Assembly (NCBI GenBank): GCA_022865355.1 | Contig: JALHST010000070.1 | Location: 1-41,950 of the forward strand | Direction: 5' to 3' | DNA: 41,950 bases | Source: Maribacter sp. | Lineage (GTDB): Bacteria > Bacteroidota > Bacteroidia > Flavobacteriales > Flavobacteriaceae | Shown: positions 7,164 to 16,074 of the stretch, piece after piece | How the letters are laid out: every line of letters begins with the position of its first letter | How positions within the stretch are numbered: the first letter of the stretch is position 1 | The notes under the pieces: model-generated | The model's database searches: none | Told to the model about the DNA's origin: nothing | What the model saw: only the letters and a program-made list of their open reading frames with translations | Made by a program: the position numbers and the translations under genes

Positions 7164-9833
7164 CTAAATTATTCCATTCGGCCTTAGGACAAAAAAGCCA
7201 CTTGCCCGTTTAACGAACTGGGCGACAAGCAAAGACCCAAAGGCGAATAGCAAGATCAATCCATATTCATGTAATGAAAGGTGTACCAATGAAAGTGCTT
7301 CTGCAATTGGCTTTACAGAGGCAGCTCCTAGGGTCAATACGGTGCAAAGAACAAGTGCCGCCCACACCCAGCCATTTGTGGTGACTTCATTCCTGAAAAA
7401 AGAAGCGGTGCGCTTCGGAATATTGAAAACATTTAGAAGTTGCGCCAAAATAAGGGTATAGAAGGCCAAATTATTAATTGTAGACGGTGACAGCTTCAAT
7501 ATGAAATAGGAATAGCCGGTGATACCAAGAACAGCGGCACTTATAGACAAGCCGTATGTTACCGTATCATACCAATGTATTCTTGTCATGATAGGTTCAT
7601 CTGATTTTCTCGGTGGCATGCCCATAATGCCCTCTTCTCCTTTGCCCAATCCCAAAGCCAAGGCTGGAAATATGTCTGTCACAAGATTGAGAAATAAAAT
7701 CTGCAATGGTAATAAAGGAGAGGGCAAATTCAGGAGCGCTGCGAACCCTACGGAGATTATCTCAGCTAGGTTGCTTGAAAGAAGATAGACAACGAACTGC
7801 CGAATGTTCTGATATATGATCCTTCCTTGACGAATAGCCAGTTCAATAGCCGTAAATTTATCATTCTTTAAGATCATATCTGCCGCTTCCCTTGCAGCTT
7901 CAGTACCTCGAATGCCCATCGCTATCCCGATATCGGCTTTTTGTATCGCCGGCACATCGTTAATGCCATCCCCGATCATGCCTACTATATTATGATGCTT
8001 TTGATAAAAGGCAACCAATTTTAATTTTTGTTCAGGTACGACCCTTGCGAAAACCGTGGTATCCAAAATTTGCTTTGCCATTTTCCTATCGACTATGTCA
8101 AGATTTCCCAAATTTTCACCCCGAAGTACCTTCTTACCTGGTGTGTTCGGCATCAAGATACCTACTTCTTCCGCAATTTTTTGTGCGGTACCGGGATGAT
8201 CTCCGGTCAGCATCACCACTTTGATACCAGCCTTATTATAAACTTTGATGATTGGCTTTACATCTTCCCGTGCAGGATCCATGAATCCGACGACACCCAT
8301 AAATGTAAGTCCGGTAAGGAAGTCTTCTACATTTGGCGGTTTCTTGCTTTTTTTATAGGCAAATGCCAATGTCCTTAGTCCTTTTGAAGCTAGTTCATTC
8401 ACACGTTTCACCCATTGTTCCTTATGACCGTGGACCAGTACCACATCTTCCTCGGATAATGATCCACAATGTGTTATAATGCTTTCAAAGGCTCCTTTTG
8501 CATACGTAATAAAGCCATCATTGACTTGATGTACGGTCGCCATCATCTTGCGATTTGTATTAAAGGGCAATTGCATTTTTTCAGGATACGTCTTTTGAAT
8601 TTCCGTAGGCTCGTAGTGCTTGAATCTGGCAAATTCATGTAATGCCATATCTATGGCATCACCATGTTGTGTCGTATTCGATGGTGCAACATCGTTGCAT
8701 AAAATACCGGCCAAAATAATCCCGTGAAATACTGGATCCTCGTCGAATATTTCCAAGGTAGCGTTACTTTCCCCATACACATTCGATCGCGACTTCTCCG
8801 CCGTTAGTATGGTGTGAACTTTCAAATGATCCTCTGTGAGCGTACCCGTCTTATCGGTGAAGATGATATTGGTGGCCCCTAAAGTCTCAACTGCTTCCAA
8901 ATTTTTAATGATGACCTGTTTCTTGGAAAGTCGTAACATGCCCCTGGCCAAGGCAATGGTCGCCACGATAGGTAACCCTTCCGGAATCGTCGCCACGGCT
9001 AAGGCGACGGCGATCTCGACCATCAATATAAAATCATTTCCCCTTAAATATCCGGTAATAATGATCAATACGGTCAGCACGATTGTCAACCCGATCAGCC
9101 ATCGGGTCAATTCTGCCATCTTTTTTTCAAGAGGCGTTCGTTCCTCTTTGATATTTAGGCCCATTTGCTGAATTTTGCCCAGTTCGGTTTGGACGCCCGT
9201 GGCGGTGGCAATGGCTTTCCCGTTGCCGCCACTGACCAAAGTGCCTTTGAAGACCATATTTTTTTGTTCCGTCAAGATACTAGTGGCCATAAGTACCTCG
9301 GTACTTTTTTCCACGGCAATACTTTCTCCTGTTAGCACTGATTCCTTCACCATAAGATTTTCGGTTTGGATCAGACGGGCATCGGCCGTGATGATATCCC
9401 CAACTTCCAAAAGCAGAATGTCTCCAGGAACCAATTCCGAAGCTCTGATTTTGGCATTTTTCCCAGATCGAATTACTTGGGCATTGGTCTGTCCTATTTT
9501 ACGAAGTGATTCTAAGGATTTTACCGCCTGCAATTCCATAAAAAAACCGATCAACACGGTTATCAAAATGACGACCAGGATGGCAATCCCCTCCTGCCAA
9601 TCCTTAAGAAAGAACGCTAAGACGGTGGCACCGATTAAGATATAGATTATGGGATCGGCAAACTGGTCAAAAAGAATACGTCCTTTTGATTTCGGCCTAT
9701 TTTTGGGAATTTCATTATAAGGATACCTTAAAAGGCGTTTAGCTGCCTCTTCATCACTCAATCCTGCATTCGGGTCGCTATTCAAGTATTGCAGCACATC
9801 CTCAATAGTCAGGGCATAAGGCTTGAAATTCAT
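7164..9833 (-). CDS. Ca2+-type cation-transporting P-type ATPase
   Basis: This 889-residue P2-type ATPase has an N-terminal cation-ATPase domain, the actuator motif TGES, the phosphorylation site DKTGTLT (Asp327), the TGD motif and the hinge GDGINDVPA. TM4 has PEGLP and TM6 has NLVTD, the ion-site signatures of SERCA/PMCA-like calcium pumps, so Ca2+ export is likely (a related Na+ or Mn2+ specificity is possible). I chose ATG 9833 over an upstream TTG. It lies 136 bp downstream of hsp20 on the same strand with no box of its own and is probably co-transcribed through the hairpin at 9880-9933. CtpF, a DosR-regulon ATPase of mycobacteria, belongs to the same broad class. Confidence 0.9.
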   Translation of the reverse strand: MNFKPYALTIEDVLQYLNSDPNAGLSDEEAAKRLLRYPYNEIPKNRPKSKGRILFDQFADPIIYILIGATVLAFFLKDWQEGIAILVVILITVLIGFFMELQAVKSLESLRKIGQTNAQVIRSGKNAKIRASELVPGDILLLEVGDIITADARLIQTENLMVKESVLTGESIAVEKSTEVLMATSILTEQKNMVFKGTLVSGGNGKAIATATGVQTELGKIQQMGLNIKEERTPLEKKMAELTRWLIGLTIVLTVLIIITGYLRGNDFILMVEIAVALAVATIPEGLPIVATIALARGMLRLSKKQVIIKNLEAVETLGATNIIFTDKTGTLTEDHLKVHTILTAEKSRSNVYGESNATLEIFDEDPVFHGIILAGILCNDVAPSNTTQHGDAIDMALHEFARFKHYEPTEIQKTYPEKMQLPFNTNRKMMATVHQVNDGFITYAKGAFESIITHCGSLSEEDVVLVHGHKEQWVKRVNELASKGLRTLAFAYKKSKKPPNVEDFLTGLTFMGVVGFMDPAREDVKPIIKVYNKAGIKVVMLTGDHPGTAQKIAEEVGILMPNTPGKKVLRGENLGNLDIVDRKMAKQILDTTVFARVVPEQKLKLVAFYQKHHNIVGMIGDGINDVPAIQKADIGIAMGIRGTEAAREAADMILKNDKFTAIELAIRQGRIIYQNIRQFVVYLLSSNLAEIISVGFAALLNLPSPLLPLQILFLNLVTDIFPALALGLGKGEEGIMGMPPRKSDEPIMTRIHWYDTVTYGLSISAAVLGITGYSYFILKLSPSTINNLAFYTLILAQLLNVFNIPKRTASFFRNEVTTNGWVWAALVLCTVLTLGAASVKPIAEALSLVHLSLHEYGLILLFAFGSLLVAQFVKRASGFFVLRPNGII

Positions 9834-9879
9834 AGTAAGGAAATTAGGGCGTAGCAAGTTACAATTGCCAAAACGAAAT

Positions 9880-9933
9880 GCCCTCCCGATCTTACCTATC
9901 TTATATGGACACCAATAGGCTTTGTGGGAGGGC
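9880..9933 (-). other. Nested hairpin between hsp20 and P-ATPase genes
   Basis: An 8-bp GC-rich outer stem (9880-9887 with 9926-9933, GCCCTCCC/GGGAGGGC) encloses a 5-bp inner stem (9895-9899 with 9915-9919). On the minus strand it is followed by ATTTCGTTTT rather than a clean T run. It could act as a partial terminator, an RNA stabiliser or a processing site that sets different levels of Hsp20 and the ATPase. Confidence 0.5.
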
Positions 9934-9969
9934 GTTGCAATAAATAAAATCCTAAATTACTTCAGCGTT

Positions 9970-10434
9970 CTATGCAATCTGTACTTTTTTAGGAGGCAAT
10001 TTTTTTGCAGTTTCCCTTTTAGCAAGGTCGAAACTCAAGATGCCATCCTTGTAAGATGCCTTGATTGCTTCTTGCTTCACAGTTTCAGGCAGTTGTAGGG
10101 ATCGTTGAAAGCCATTATAGCTAAATTCCCTGCGGGTAAAGTTGTCGTCTTTTTCCTCCTCGGAAGTCGTTTTTTCAGCTGAAATGTTAAGGCAACCGTC
10201 ATCTATGGTAATTTCAAAATCTTTTTTAGCGAATCCTGGCGCAGCCAACTCGATTTTGAATGTATCATCGGTTTCTTTTATATTTAGAGCAGGTTCGGAT
10301 CTTTTGCCATTCCAAAAACGATCTGGCAACATATCCCTGACCCAGGAACGGTTGTCAAAAAAATCATCCATGTCAAAAAAATCCTGTGTCATAAGGTTTC
10401 TAAAAGGTCTTCTTTCAAATTTTACGAGTGACAT
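9970..10434 (-). CDS. Hsp20 / alpha-crystallin small heat-shock protein
   Basis: This 154-residue small heat-shock protein has a variable N-terminal arm (1-45), an alpha-crystallin domain (about 46-140, with APGFAKKDFEI and the closing DGILSFDLAKR motif) and a short basic C-terminal tail ending KKVQIA. It is an ATP-independent holdase that keeps unfolding proteins soluble in the cytoplasm. Its start at 10434 lies 42 nt after the predicted transcription start of the box promoter at 10481-10523. It is the first gene before the P-ATPase on the same strand and is divergent from a second P-ATPase. HspX of M. tuberculosis, a hallmark of dormancy, is in the same family. Confidence 0.93.
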   Translation of the reverse strand: MSLVKFERRPFRNLMTQDFFDMDDFFDNRSWVRDMLPDRFWNGKRSEPALNIKETDDTFKIELAAPGFAKKDFEITIDDGCLNISAEKTTSEEEKDDNFTRREFSYNGFQRSLQLPETVKQEAIKASYKDGILSFDLAKRETAKKLPPKKVQIA

Positions 10435-10480
10435 AATTTTTTATTTTTAGGTTAAACAATTAATTAAATTAAATACACTT

Positions 10481-10523
10481 CAAAGGTACAAACGGGTTAA
10501 TGCCCAAAAAATGACTTGGATCA
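10481..10523 (-). promoter_or_regulatory. FNR-like box and -7 element for hsp20
   Basis: On the minus strand the box (TGACTTGGATCA on plus, 10512-10523) precedes TACCTTTG (10481-10488), which ends exactly 31 bp after it. The same box could serve the divergent P-ATPase: on the plus strand TATTTTTA (10545-10552) ends 29 bp after it, two bases short of the common spacing. Confidence 0.8.
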
Positions 10524-10652
10524 GTTGGTTGAATTTTTTAATCTTATTTTTAAGTACATTGGGCCCGAAATACAATACGGTTTTTGAAATAGGCCCTATG
10601 TTTTTTGGATTGTTTCGTAAAACACGACCAAGCGTGCCATAACTTAATTAAA

Positions 10653-13160
10653 ATGTCTGTAGATAATTTCGGGATCAAGGGTTTAACCGACGAGCAGGTA
10701 GTTCGGGCCAGACAGGAGTACGGCATGAATACGTTCACCTACAGGAAGGAAAGTGGTTTTTGGGATGCCCTGAAGAATATCTCGAAAGAACCCATGATCC
10801 TATTATTATTGGTGGCTTCTTCCATCTATTTTATTAGTGGGAATATCGGGGACGGAATTTTCTTGGCCTTGGCAATTGTCCTTGTCGGATCTATCTCGCT
10901 CTATCAGGATTCGAGGAGCAGAAAGGCCTTGGAAAACCTGAAAACTTTGACGCAACCCAATTGTACTGTCATCCGCAATGGGGAAGTGGTCATGATACCC
11001 AGTATTGAATTGGTAATCGGCGACAGTCTTATGGTGGAGGAGGGTACTTTTATCCCGGCCGATGGTACCATACAACATTCTAACGATTTTTCGGTCGATG
11101 AATCAATTTTAACGGGGGAATCCCTTGCCGTTTTTAAGGATGCCGAAAAATCGGATAATTCGATTTTTGCAGGGACCACGGTCGCAAGTGGTTTGGCGAT
11201 CGCAACAATTACCGCCATAGGCAATGTAACCGAATTGGGCAAAATTGGCAAAAGTCTAGAGGCGATCCAAGAGGAGAAAACCCCTTTGGAGCATCAGATA
11301 GTGAACTTCGTAAAAAATATGTCGATTTGGGGAGGCATAGCCTTCCTTTTAGTATGGGGCATCAACTTTTTTAAATCCTATGACCTTTTAGACAGTTTGC
11401 TAAAGGCCCTGACGTTGGCCATGAGTATTCTCCCTGAAGAAATTCCTGTTGCGTTTACCACATTTATGGCCTTGGGCGCTTGGCGGTTAATGAAAATGGG
11501 CATTGTGGTCAAAAAGATGAAAACCGTAGAAAGTTTAGGAAGCGCTACGGTCATCTGCGTAGATAAAACGGGGACCATTACCCAAAACAAAATGAGCTTG
11601 GCCAAATGCTTTGTCTCAAAATCAGAAGCATTTGAAACGGTCGATGGCGCAGTAAGCGATGCGGCCAAGGAGCTTATAACCCTTGCCATGTGGGCCAGTG
11701 AGCCGATTCCGTTTGACCCCATGGAAATTGCGCTACATGCTGCCTATGCGCAACTTGACAGGGTGGATGAAAGGCCCCACTTTAAGATGATTCATGAATA
11801 CCCTCTCGGAGGCAAACCTCCTATGATGACCCATATTTATGAGGATGGTTCGGGCCATCGAATCATTGCGGCCAAGGGTGCGCCCGAAGCATTTCGTGAA
11901 ATTTCCAACCTGACACCGGCCGAAAAAGCAAAAATTGAGGATGCCATAAAATTATTGGGAAAAGATGGGTATCGTTTATTGGGAGTGGGAATAGCAGATT
12001 TTAAAGGATTCGACTTTCCCGAACGCCAACAGGATTTTCAATTTGAATTCAAGGGCATTGTCGCGTTTAATGATCCACCGAAGGCACATATCAAAACGGT
12101 GTTGCAGGAATTCGACAAGGCAGGGATTCAGGTAAAGCTGGTAACGGGAGACTATGTCGAAACCACCTTGGCCATTGCCAAACAAATTGAATTCAAGGGG
12201 TTTGAAAAATGTCTTTCAGGCGATGAACTTATGCAATTAAATGAAGAGGAATTAGCTCAAAAAGTAAAGGATACCTTTATTTTTACACGCATGTTTCCTG
12301 AAGCCAAGTTACGGATAATCAATGCCTTAAAAGGCAATGGGGAAATCGTAGCCATGGTCGGGGATGGCGTGAATGACGGCCCTGCCTTAAAGACATCCCA
12401 TTTTGGCATCGCCATGGGCAAAAAAGGTACTGAAATTGCCAAACAGGCGGCCTCCCTGATATTGGTCGATGATGATCTATCACGCATGGTGGATGCCATT
12501 GCCATGGGTAGAAAAATTTATACCAACCTAAAAAAGGCCATACAATATATAATTTCGATACACATACCAATAATTTTGACCGTTTTTATTCCTTTGGCCC
12601 TGGGATGGGTTTACCCGACTATTTTTACGCCACCCCATATAATCCTGCTTGAATTGATCATGGGTCCGACCTGTTCGATCATTTATGAAAATGAGCCGAT
12701 AGAAAAAAATACGATGCTCGAAAAACCCAGGCCTTTTACTTCACGCTTTTTTAAGTTCAAGGAATTGGTTACGAGCATTGTTCAGGGCCTGGCAATTTCG
12801 CTGGGATCCTTATCAATGTATCAATTTGCCGTAGCACAAGGGTTCAATGAATCGATTACCAGGACCATGGTATTTATGGTTTTGATCAGTGCGAACATTA
12901 TGCTGACTTTGGTCAACCGTTCGTTTTATTATTCAATTTTTACCACCCTTAAATATAAGAACAATTTGGTGCCCGTGATTATTGGGATTACCTTTGGGTT
13001 GGCCGGATTCTTGCTTTTTATACCCACTTTTACCGCATTTTTTCAATTTGAGACATTGAGTTTATACCAGTTGCTGATAAGTGGTATTGTAGGAAGTATT
13101 TCCGTTCTTTGGTATGAGTTGGTGAAGTGGCATAAGCGCAGTATAACAACCCACAAATAA
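10653..13160 (+). CDS. P-type cation ATPase (PEEIP subtype)
   Basis: This 835-residue P-type ATPase has TGES, phosphorylation site DKTGTIT (Asp304), TGD and GDGVNDGPA motifs and about eight to ten membrane segments. TM4 has PEEIP rather than PEGLP, and the later segment reads ELIMGPTCSIIYENEP, where related pumps usually have Asp before Pro. This is a different subgroup from the neighbouring pump, and its ion is uncertain. I chose ATG 10653 because the upstream TTG at 10605 is less likely. It is divergent from hsp20 and shares the box at 10512-10523, with a -7 candidate at 29 bp. It converges on upp with an 11-bp gap. Confidence 0.88.
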   Translation: MSVDNFGIKGLTDEQVVRARQEYGMNTFTYRKESGFWDALKNISKEPMILLLLVASSIYFISGNIGDGIFLALAIVLVGSISLYQDSRSRKALENLKTLTQPNCTVIRNGEVVMIPSIELVIGDSLMVEEGTFIPADGTIQHSNDFSVDESILTGESLAVFKDAEKSDNSIFAGTTVASGLAIATITAIGNVTELGKIGKSLEAIQEEKTPLEHQIVNFVKNMSIWGGIAFLLVWGINFFKSYDLLDSLLKALTLAMSILPEEIPVAFTTFMALGAWRLMKMGIVVKKMKTVESLGSATVICVDKTGTITQNKMSLAKCFVSKSEAFETVDGAVSDAAKELITLAMWASEPIPFDPMEIALHAAYAQLDRVDERPHFKMIHEYPLGGKPPMMTHIYEDGSGHRIIAAKGAPEAFREISNLTPAEKAKIEDAIKLLGKDGYRLLGVGIADFKGFDFPERQQDFQFEFKGIVAFNDPPKAHIKTVLQEFDKAGIQVKLVTGDYVETTLAIAKQIEFKGFEKCLSGDELMQLNEEELAQKVKDTFIFTRMFPEAKLRIINALKGNGEIVAMVGDGVNDGPALKTSHFGIAMGKKGTEIAKQAASLILVDDDLSRMVDAIAMGRKIYTNLKKAIQYIISIHIPIILTVFIPLALGWVYPTIFTPPHIILLELIMGPTCSIIYENEPIEKNTMLEKPRPFTSRFFKFKELVTSIVQGLAISLGSLSMYQFAVAQGFNESITRTMVFMVLISANIMLTLVNRSFYYSIFTTLKYKNNLVPVIIGITFGLAGFLLFIPTFTAFFQFETLSLYQLLISGIVGSISVLWYELVKWHKRSITTHK

Positions 13161-13171
13161 AAAACATTGGG

Positions 13172-13825
13172 TCACAGCTTTACCCCAAAGGCTAAATCAC
13201 CGGCATCACCCAGCCCTGGGATAATATAGCCCTTGGCGGTCAATTCTTGGTCTATCGCGGCAATCCATAAATGCGTGCTTTTTGGAAATACCTTTTTAAT
13301 ATGCTCAATACCATTTGTCGAGCCAATTACCGATACGATGTGTATTTGTTCGGGTACCCCATGCTCCTTTAACGCATTCAATACATTTTCTAAGGTCTTG
13401 CCCGTAGCCAACATGGGATCTGAGAGCACTAAGGTCTTGCCGTCCAAAGAGGGGGCGGCAAAATACTTCACAATGACCTCAAAGGCATCTTCGTCGTCCG
13501 GATGATGTCGATAGGCCGAAATAAATGCATTTTCCGCCCGATCAAAATAATTAAGCATTCCCTGATGCAAGGGTAAGCCTGCGCGAAGTACCGAGCAAAG
13601 TACCAAGCGGTCTTTGGCAAGAGGTATTTCAGTGCTTCCCAAGGGTGTTGTGACGGTTTCTTTCGAGTACTTCAGGGTCTTACTTAGTTCGTAGCTCAGA
13701 ACTTCCCCGATTCGCTCAATATTTCGGCGAAATCGCATAGCGTCCTTTTGGATCTCAATATCCCTGATTTCTGAAATAAACTGATTTAATAGCGAATTTT
13801 GTTCGCCAAGATGATGGACGATCAT
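13172..13825 (-). CDS. upp: Uracil phosphoribosyltransferase
   Basis: This 217-residue enzyme converts uracil and PRPP to UMP (pyrimidine salvage). It has the PRPP-binding loop SDPMLATGKT (about 138-147) and the uracil-binding C-terminal motif PGLGDAGD, and its length is usual for Upp. It is the second gene of an operon with the site-2 protease: the protease stop is 11 bp upstream. It is therefore probably transcribed from the box promoter at 14944-14986. Salvage of uracil fits with deoC/deoD and the ribonucleotide reductase in the same island. Confidence 0.95.
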   Translation of the reverse strand: MIVHHLGEQNSLLNQFISEIRDIEIQKDAMRFRRNIERIGEVLSYELSKTLKYSKETVTTPLGSTEIPLAKDRLVLCSVLRAGLPLHQGMLNYFDRAENAFISAYRHHPDDEDAFEVIVKYFAAPSLDGKTLVLSDPMLATGKTLENVLNALKEHGVPEQIHIVSVIGSTNGIEHIKKVFPKSTHLWIAAIDQELTAKGYIIPGLGDAGDLAFGVKL

Positions 13826-13836
13826 AGCGTTTCGAA

Positions 13837-14925
13837 TTAATTTAAAGATACAGCTTTCAATAAAATGAACTCGCTAATGTTGACCATATCGATCGCCCCG
13901 ATCAGTTTTTCGTTTTCAACGACGGGGAAAAAACTTGCCCTTTCGGTTCCTACCATCTCAAGTACCTTCTGAAGTTCGGTGGAGGCTTCCACGGTCTTGA
14001 AAGAAGTTTGCATTATTTCCTTTACCCTGCGTGCCGGGGTGTTGGCATGTTCAATAATATCCTTATGATTGACAATGCCCAGTATCTTTTCATTTTCTAC
14101 CACCACAAAATCTTTTTCGGTACCTGCCAAGACAATGTTTACGACTTCCCCAACACTGTCGGAGGGACTCAGTAGCGTAATTTTTGTTAAGGTAGCTTCC
14201 TTAACGATATGGCCCTTTAAGATCGAATTTTGTTTTACCATTTGATTTTCGCCATACGCCCCGAAAAAAATAAAGAAGGCGATAAGGATCAAAAACGGAT
14301 TGAACATCAGACCCAGGATAAAAAAGAATACGGCCAGGGCTTGACCGATAATGGAAGCTATTTCAGTGGCCCTTACACGACCTAATTTGAATGATAGCAA
14401 AGCCCTGAGGACGCGACCGCCATCCATCGGAAAGGCTGGGATAAGATTGAAAACGACCAACATGACGTTGGCAATAAAGAGAAAGAATAGAAAATTTTGC
14501 AGTGTTGGTTGGTAAAGCATTTCTTCGGAAACAATCGCATTGAAGTTGAAATAGCTTTTTATAGGGACCACCAGAAAGAGTAAAAGGGCAATGACAATAT
14601 TAACGGCCGGCCCGGCCAAGGCTACCAACAGTTCCTCCCCAGGTTTTTCGGGCAATTTCTCTAAAGAAGCGATGCCACCTATAGGCAACAAGGTAATTTT
14701 TTGAGTATTGATCTTAAATCGCTTTGCCGTAAGGGCATGACCCAATTCATGTAGCACTACACATAGGAACAAAACCAAGATCAGCGCCTCGTTAAGCAAG
14801 ATCCGATCAAGGTTTCCCCCACGCTGCATTTCCAAAAAAGCGACCCAAATCAACAAAAGCGTAAAGGTCCAATGTACTTCAATTTTAACGCCTGAAATAC
14901 TGCCCAGTCTTAAAACACCCTTCAT
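13837..14925 (-). CDS. Site-2 protease (M50) with CBS domain
   Basis: This 362-residue intramembrane metalloprotease has HELGH (His59, Glu60, His63) in a membrane helix and the third zinc ligand in PMDGG (Asp168), with four to six membrane segments in residues 1-225. A CBS pair (about 240-355) follows, which may bind adenine nucleotides and report energy state. The substrate is unknown; family members cleave anti-sigma factors or other membrane proteins. It is the first gene of an operon with upp and is divergent from pfkB, both from a single shared box. Mycobacterial Rv2625c, a DosR-regulon protein, has the same M50-plus-CBS layout. Confidence 0.92.
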   Translation of the reverse strand: MKGVLRLGSISGVKIEVHWTFTLLLIWVAFLEMQRGGNLDRILLNEALILVLFLCVVLHELGHALTAKRFKINTQKITLLPIGGIASLEKLPEKPGEELLVALAGPAVNIVIALLLFLVVPIKSYFNFNAIVSEEMLYQPTLQNFLFFLFIANVMLVVFNLIPAFPMDGGRVLRALLSFKLGRVRATEIASIIGQALAVFFFILGLMFNPFLILIAFFIFFGAYGENQMVKQNSILKGHIVKEATLTKITLLSPSDSVGEVVNIVLAGTEKDFVVVENEKILGIVNHKDIIEHANTPARRVKEIMQTSFKTVEASTELQKVLEMVGTERASFFPVVENEKLIGAIDMVNISEFILLKAVSLN

Positions 14926-14943
14926 CCAGATTTTTATTTAGAA

Positions 14944-14986
14944 CGAAGATATTTCCAAAGGCCAATTTGGGCAATGACAATTATCA
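14944..14986 (-). promoter_or_regulatory. FNR-like box and -7 element for site-2 protease operon
   Basis: On the minus strand the box (TGACAATTATCA on plus, 14975-14986) is followed by TATCTTCG (14944-14951), one mismatch from TAnnTTTG, ending exactly 31 bp after the box. Predicted start is near 14939, 14 nt before the ATG. The box is shared with pfkB. Confidence 0.68.
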
Positions 14987-15017
14987 TATCTACACCGATG
15001 GTTACAGTGTATATTTG
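14975..15017 (+). promoter_or_regulatory. FNR-like box and -7 element for pfkB operon
   Basis: The same box (14975-14986) is followed on the plus strand by TATATTTG (15010-15017), also ending exactly 31 bp after it. Predicted start is near 15022, 27 nt before the ATG of pfkB. Confidence 0.8.
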
Positions 15018-15048
15018 AAAGGCAGGCTTAAGATCAAGAACTATCGAA

Positions 15049-16041
15049 ATGAATACGATCATTACCCTTACGGTGAATCCGGCCGTCGATAAGAGTACCA
15101 CCGTAGCGGCCATTAAAGCCAATAGCAAATTAAGGTGTAGCGACCCCGTTTTTGAGGCGGGCGGGGGAGGCATCAATGTCTCACGGGTCTTGGCAGAACT
15201 GGGTGGAAAGTCCTTATGCATGTATATGGCCGGTGGCCCTACGGGAAAACATTTAAAAGACCTGATCGACGCACAGCATATTCGCCAAGATATTATTCCC
15301 ATAGAAGGTTGGACCCGTGAAAATTTGGCGGTAACAGATACCTCTGCCCATCAACAATATCGATTTGGGATGCCAGGACCTAAGGTTAACGAACTCGAAT
15401 GGAAAAAAACCTTGGAGCATCTGCACGATACGTTGCAGGAAGGGGATGTCTTGGTGGCCAGTGGAAGTCTATGCCCCGGCATGCCCGTTGACTTCTTTGG
15501 ACAAGTGGCCAAAATAGCCCTGAAAAAAGGGGTGAAATTTATTTTGGACACCTCCGGTGAAGCCCTGCGCGCGGCAGTGAAAGTTGGTGTTTATTTGCTA
15601 AAACCCAACCTAGGCGAACTCAGTAGCCTCTGCGGCGTAACTTCTATTTCCTTTAAGGAATTGGAACGATATGCCAAACAATTTGTAGTGGATAATCCCT
15701 GCGAAGTCATCGTGATTTCCTTAGGGGCGAAAGGAGCCTTGATGGTCACCAAGGACACCCTCGAATATATAGCAGCCCCGATCGTACATCAAAAAAGTAC
15801 TATCGGTGCCGGGGACAGTATGGTGGCCGGCATTGTATATCGCCTGGTCCATGGCAGATCCCTTCTGGAAATGGTACAGTACGGGGTGGCCTGCGGTACG
15901 GCCGCAACCATGACCGAAGGTACCCAACTTTGCAAAAAGAAAGACGTGAATGGTTTGTTCAAATGGATTAGGAAGAACACGGGGGAATCTGAGGGAAAAA
16001 TAATAAACACTAACAGCGATTCTTTTAATACCTCTGAATAA
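15049..16041 (+). CDS. pfkB: 6-phosphofructokinase II (PfkB)
   Basis: This 330-residue PfkB-family sugar kinase closely resembles E. coli PfkB. Shared landmarks are LTVNPAVDKST at the N-terminus, FEAGGGGINVSR, the YRFGMPGP stretch, LDTSGEAL, LKPNLGEL and the anion-hole/catalytic-base motif GAGDS. It should phosphorylate fructose 6-phosphate, or possibly fructose 1-phosphate or tagatose 6-phosphate. The C-terminal 20 residues are an extra polar tail. It heads a probable operon with DUF302 (33-bp gap) and class II ribonucleotide reductase. A PfkB enzyme, Rv2029c, is also part of the mycobacterial DosR regulon. Confidence 0.92.
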   Translation: MNTIITLTVNPAVDKSTTVAAIKANSKLRCSDPVFEAGGGGINVSRVLAELGGKSLCMYMAGGPTGKHLKDLIDAQHIRQDIIPIEGWTRENLAVTDTSAHQQYRFGMPGPKVNELEWKKTLEHLHDTLQEGDVLVASGSLCPGMPVDFFGQVAKIALKKGVKFILDTSGEALRAAVKVGVYLLKPNLGELSSLCGVTSISFKELERYAKQFVVDNPCEVIVISLGAKGALMVTKDTLEYIAAPIVHQKSTIGAGDSMVAGIVYRLVHGRSLLEMVQYGVACGTAATMTEGTQLCKKKDVNGLFKWIRKNTGESEGKIINTNSDSFNTSE

Positions 16042-16074
16042 ACGAAATATAAACCTGCAATCAAAATCAGAAAA

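Noticed and set aside
9175-9645. Long plus-strand ORF opposite the P-ATPase
   Set aside because: It mirrors the conserved coding frame of the ATPase; the protein has no recognisable features.
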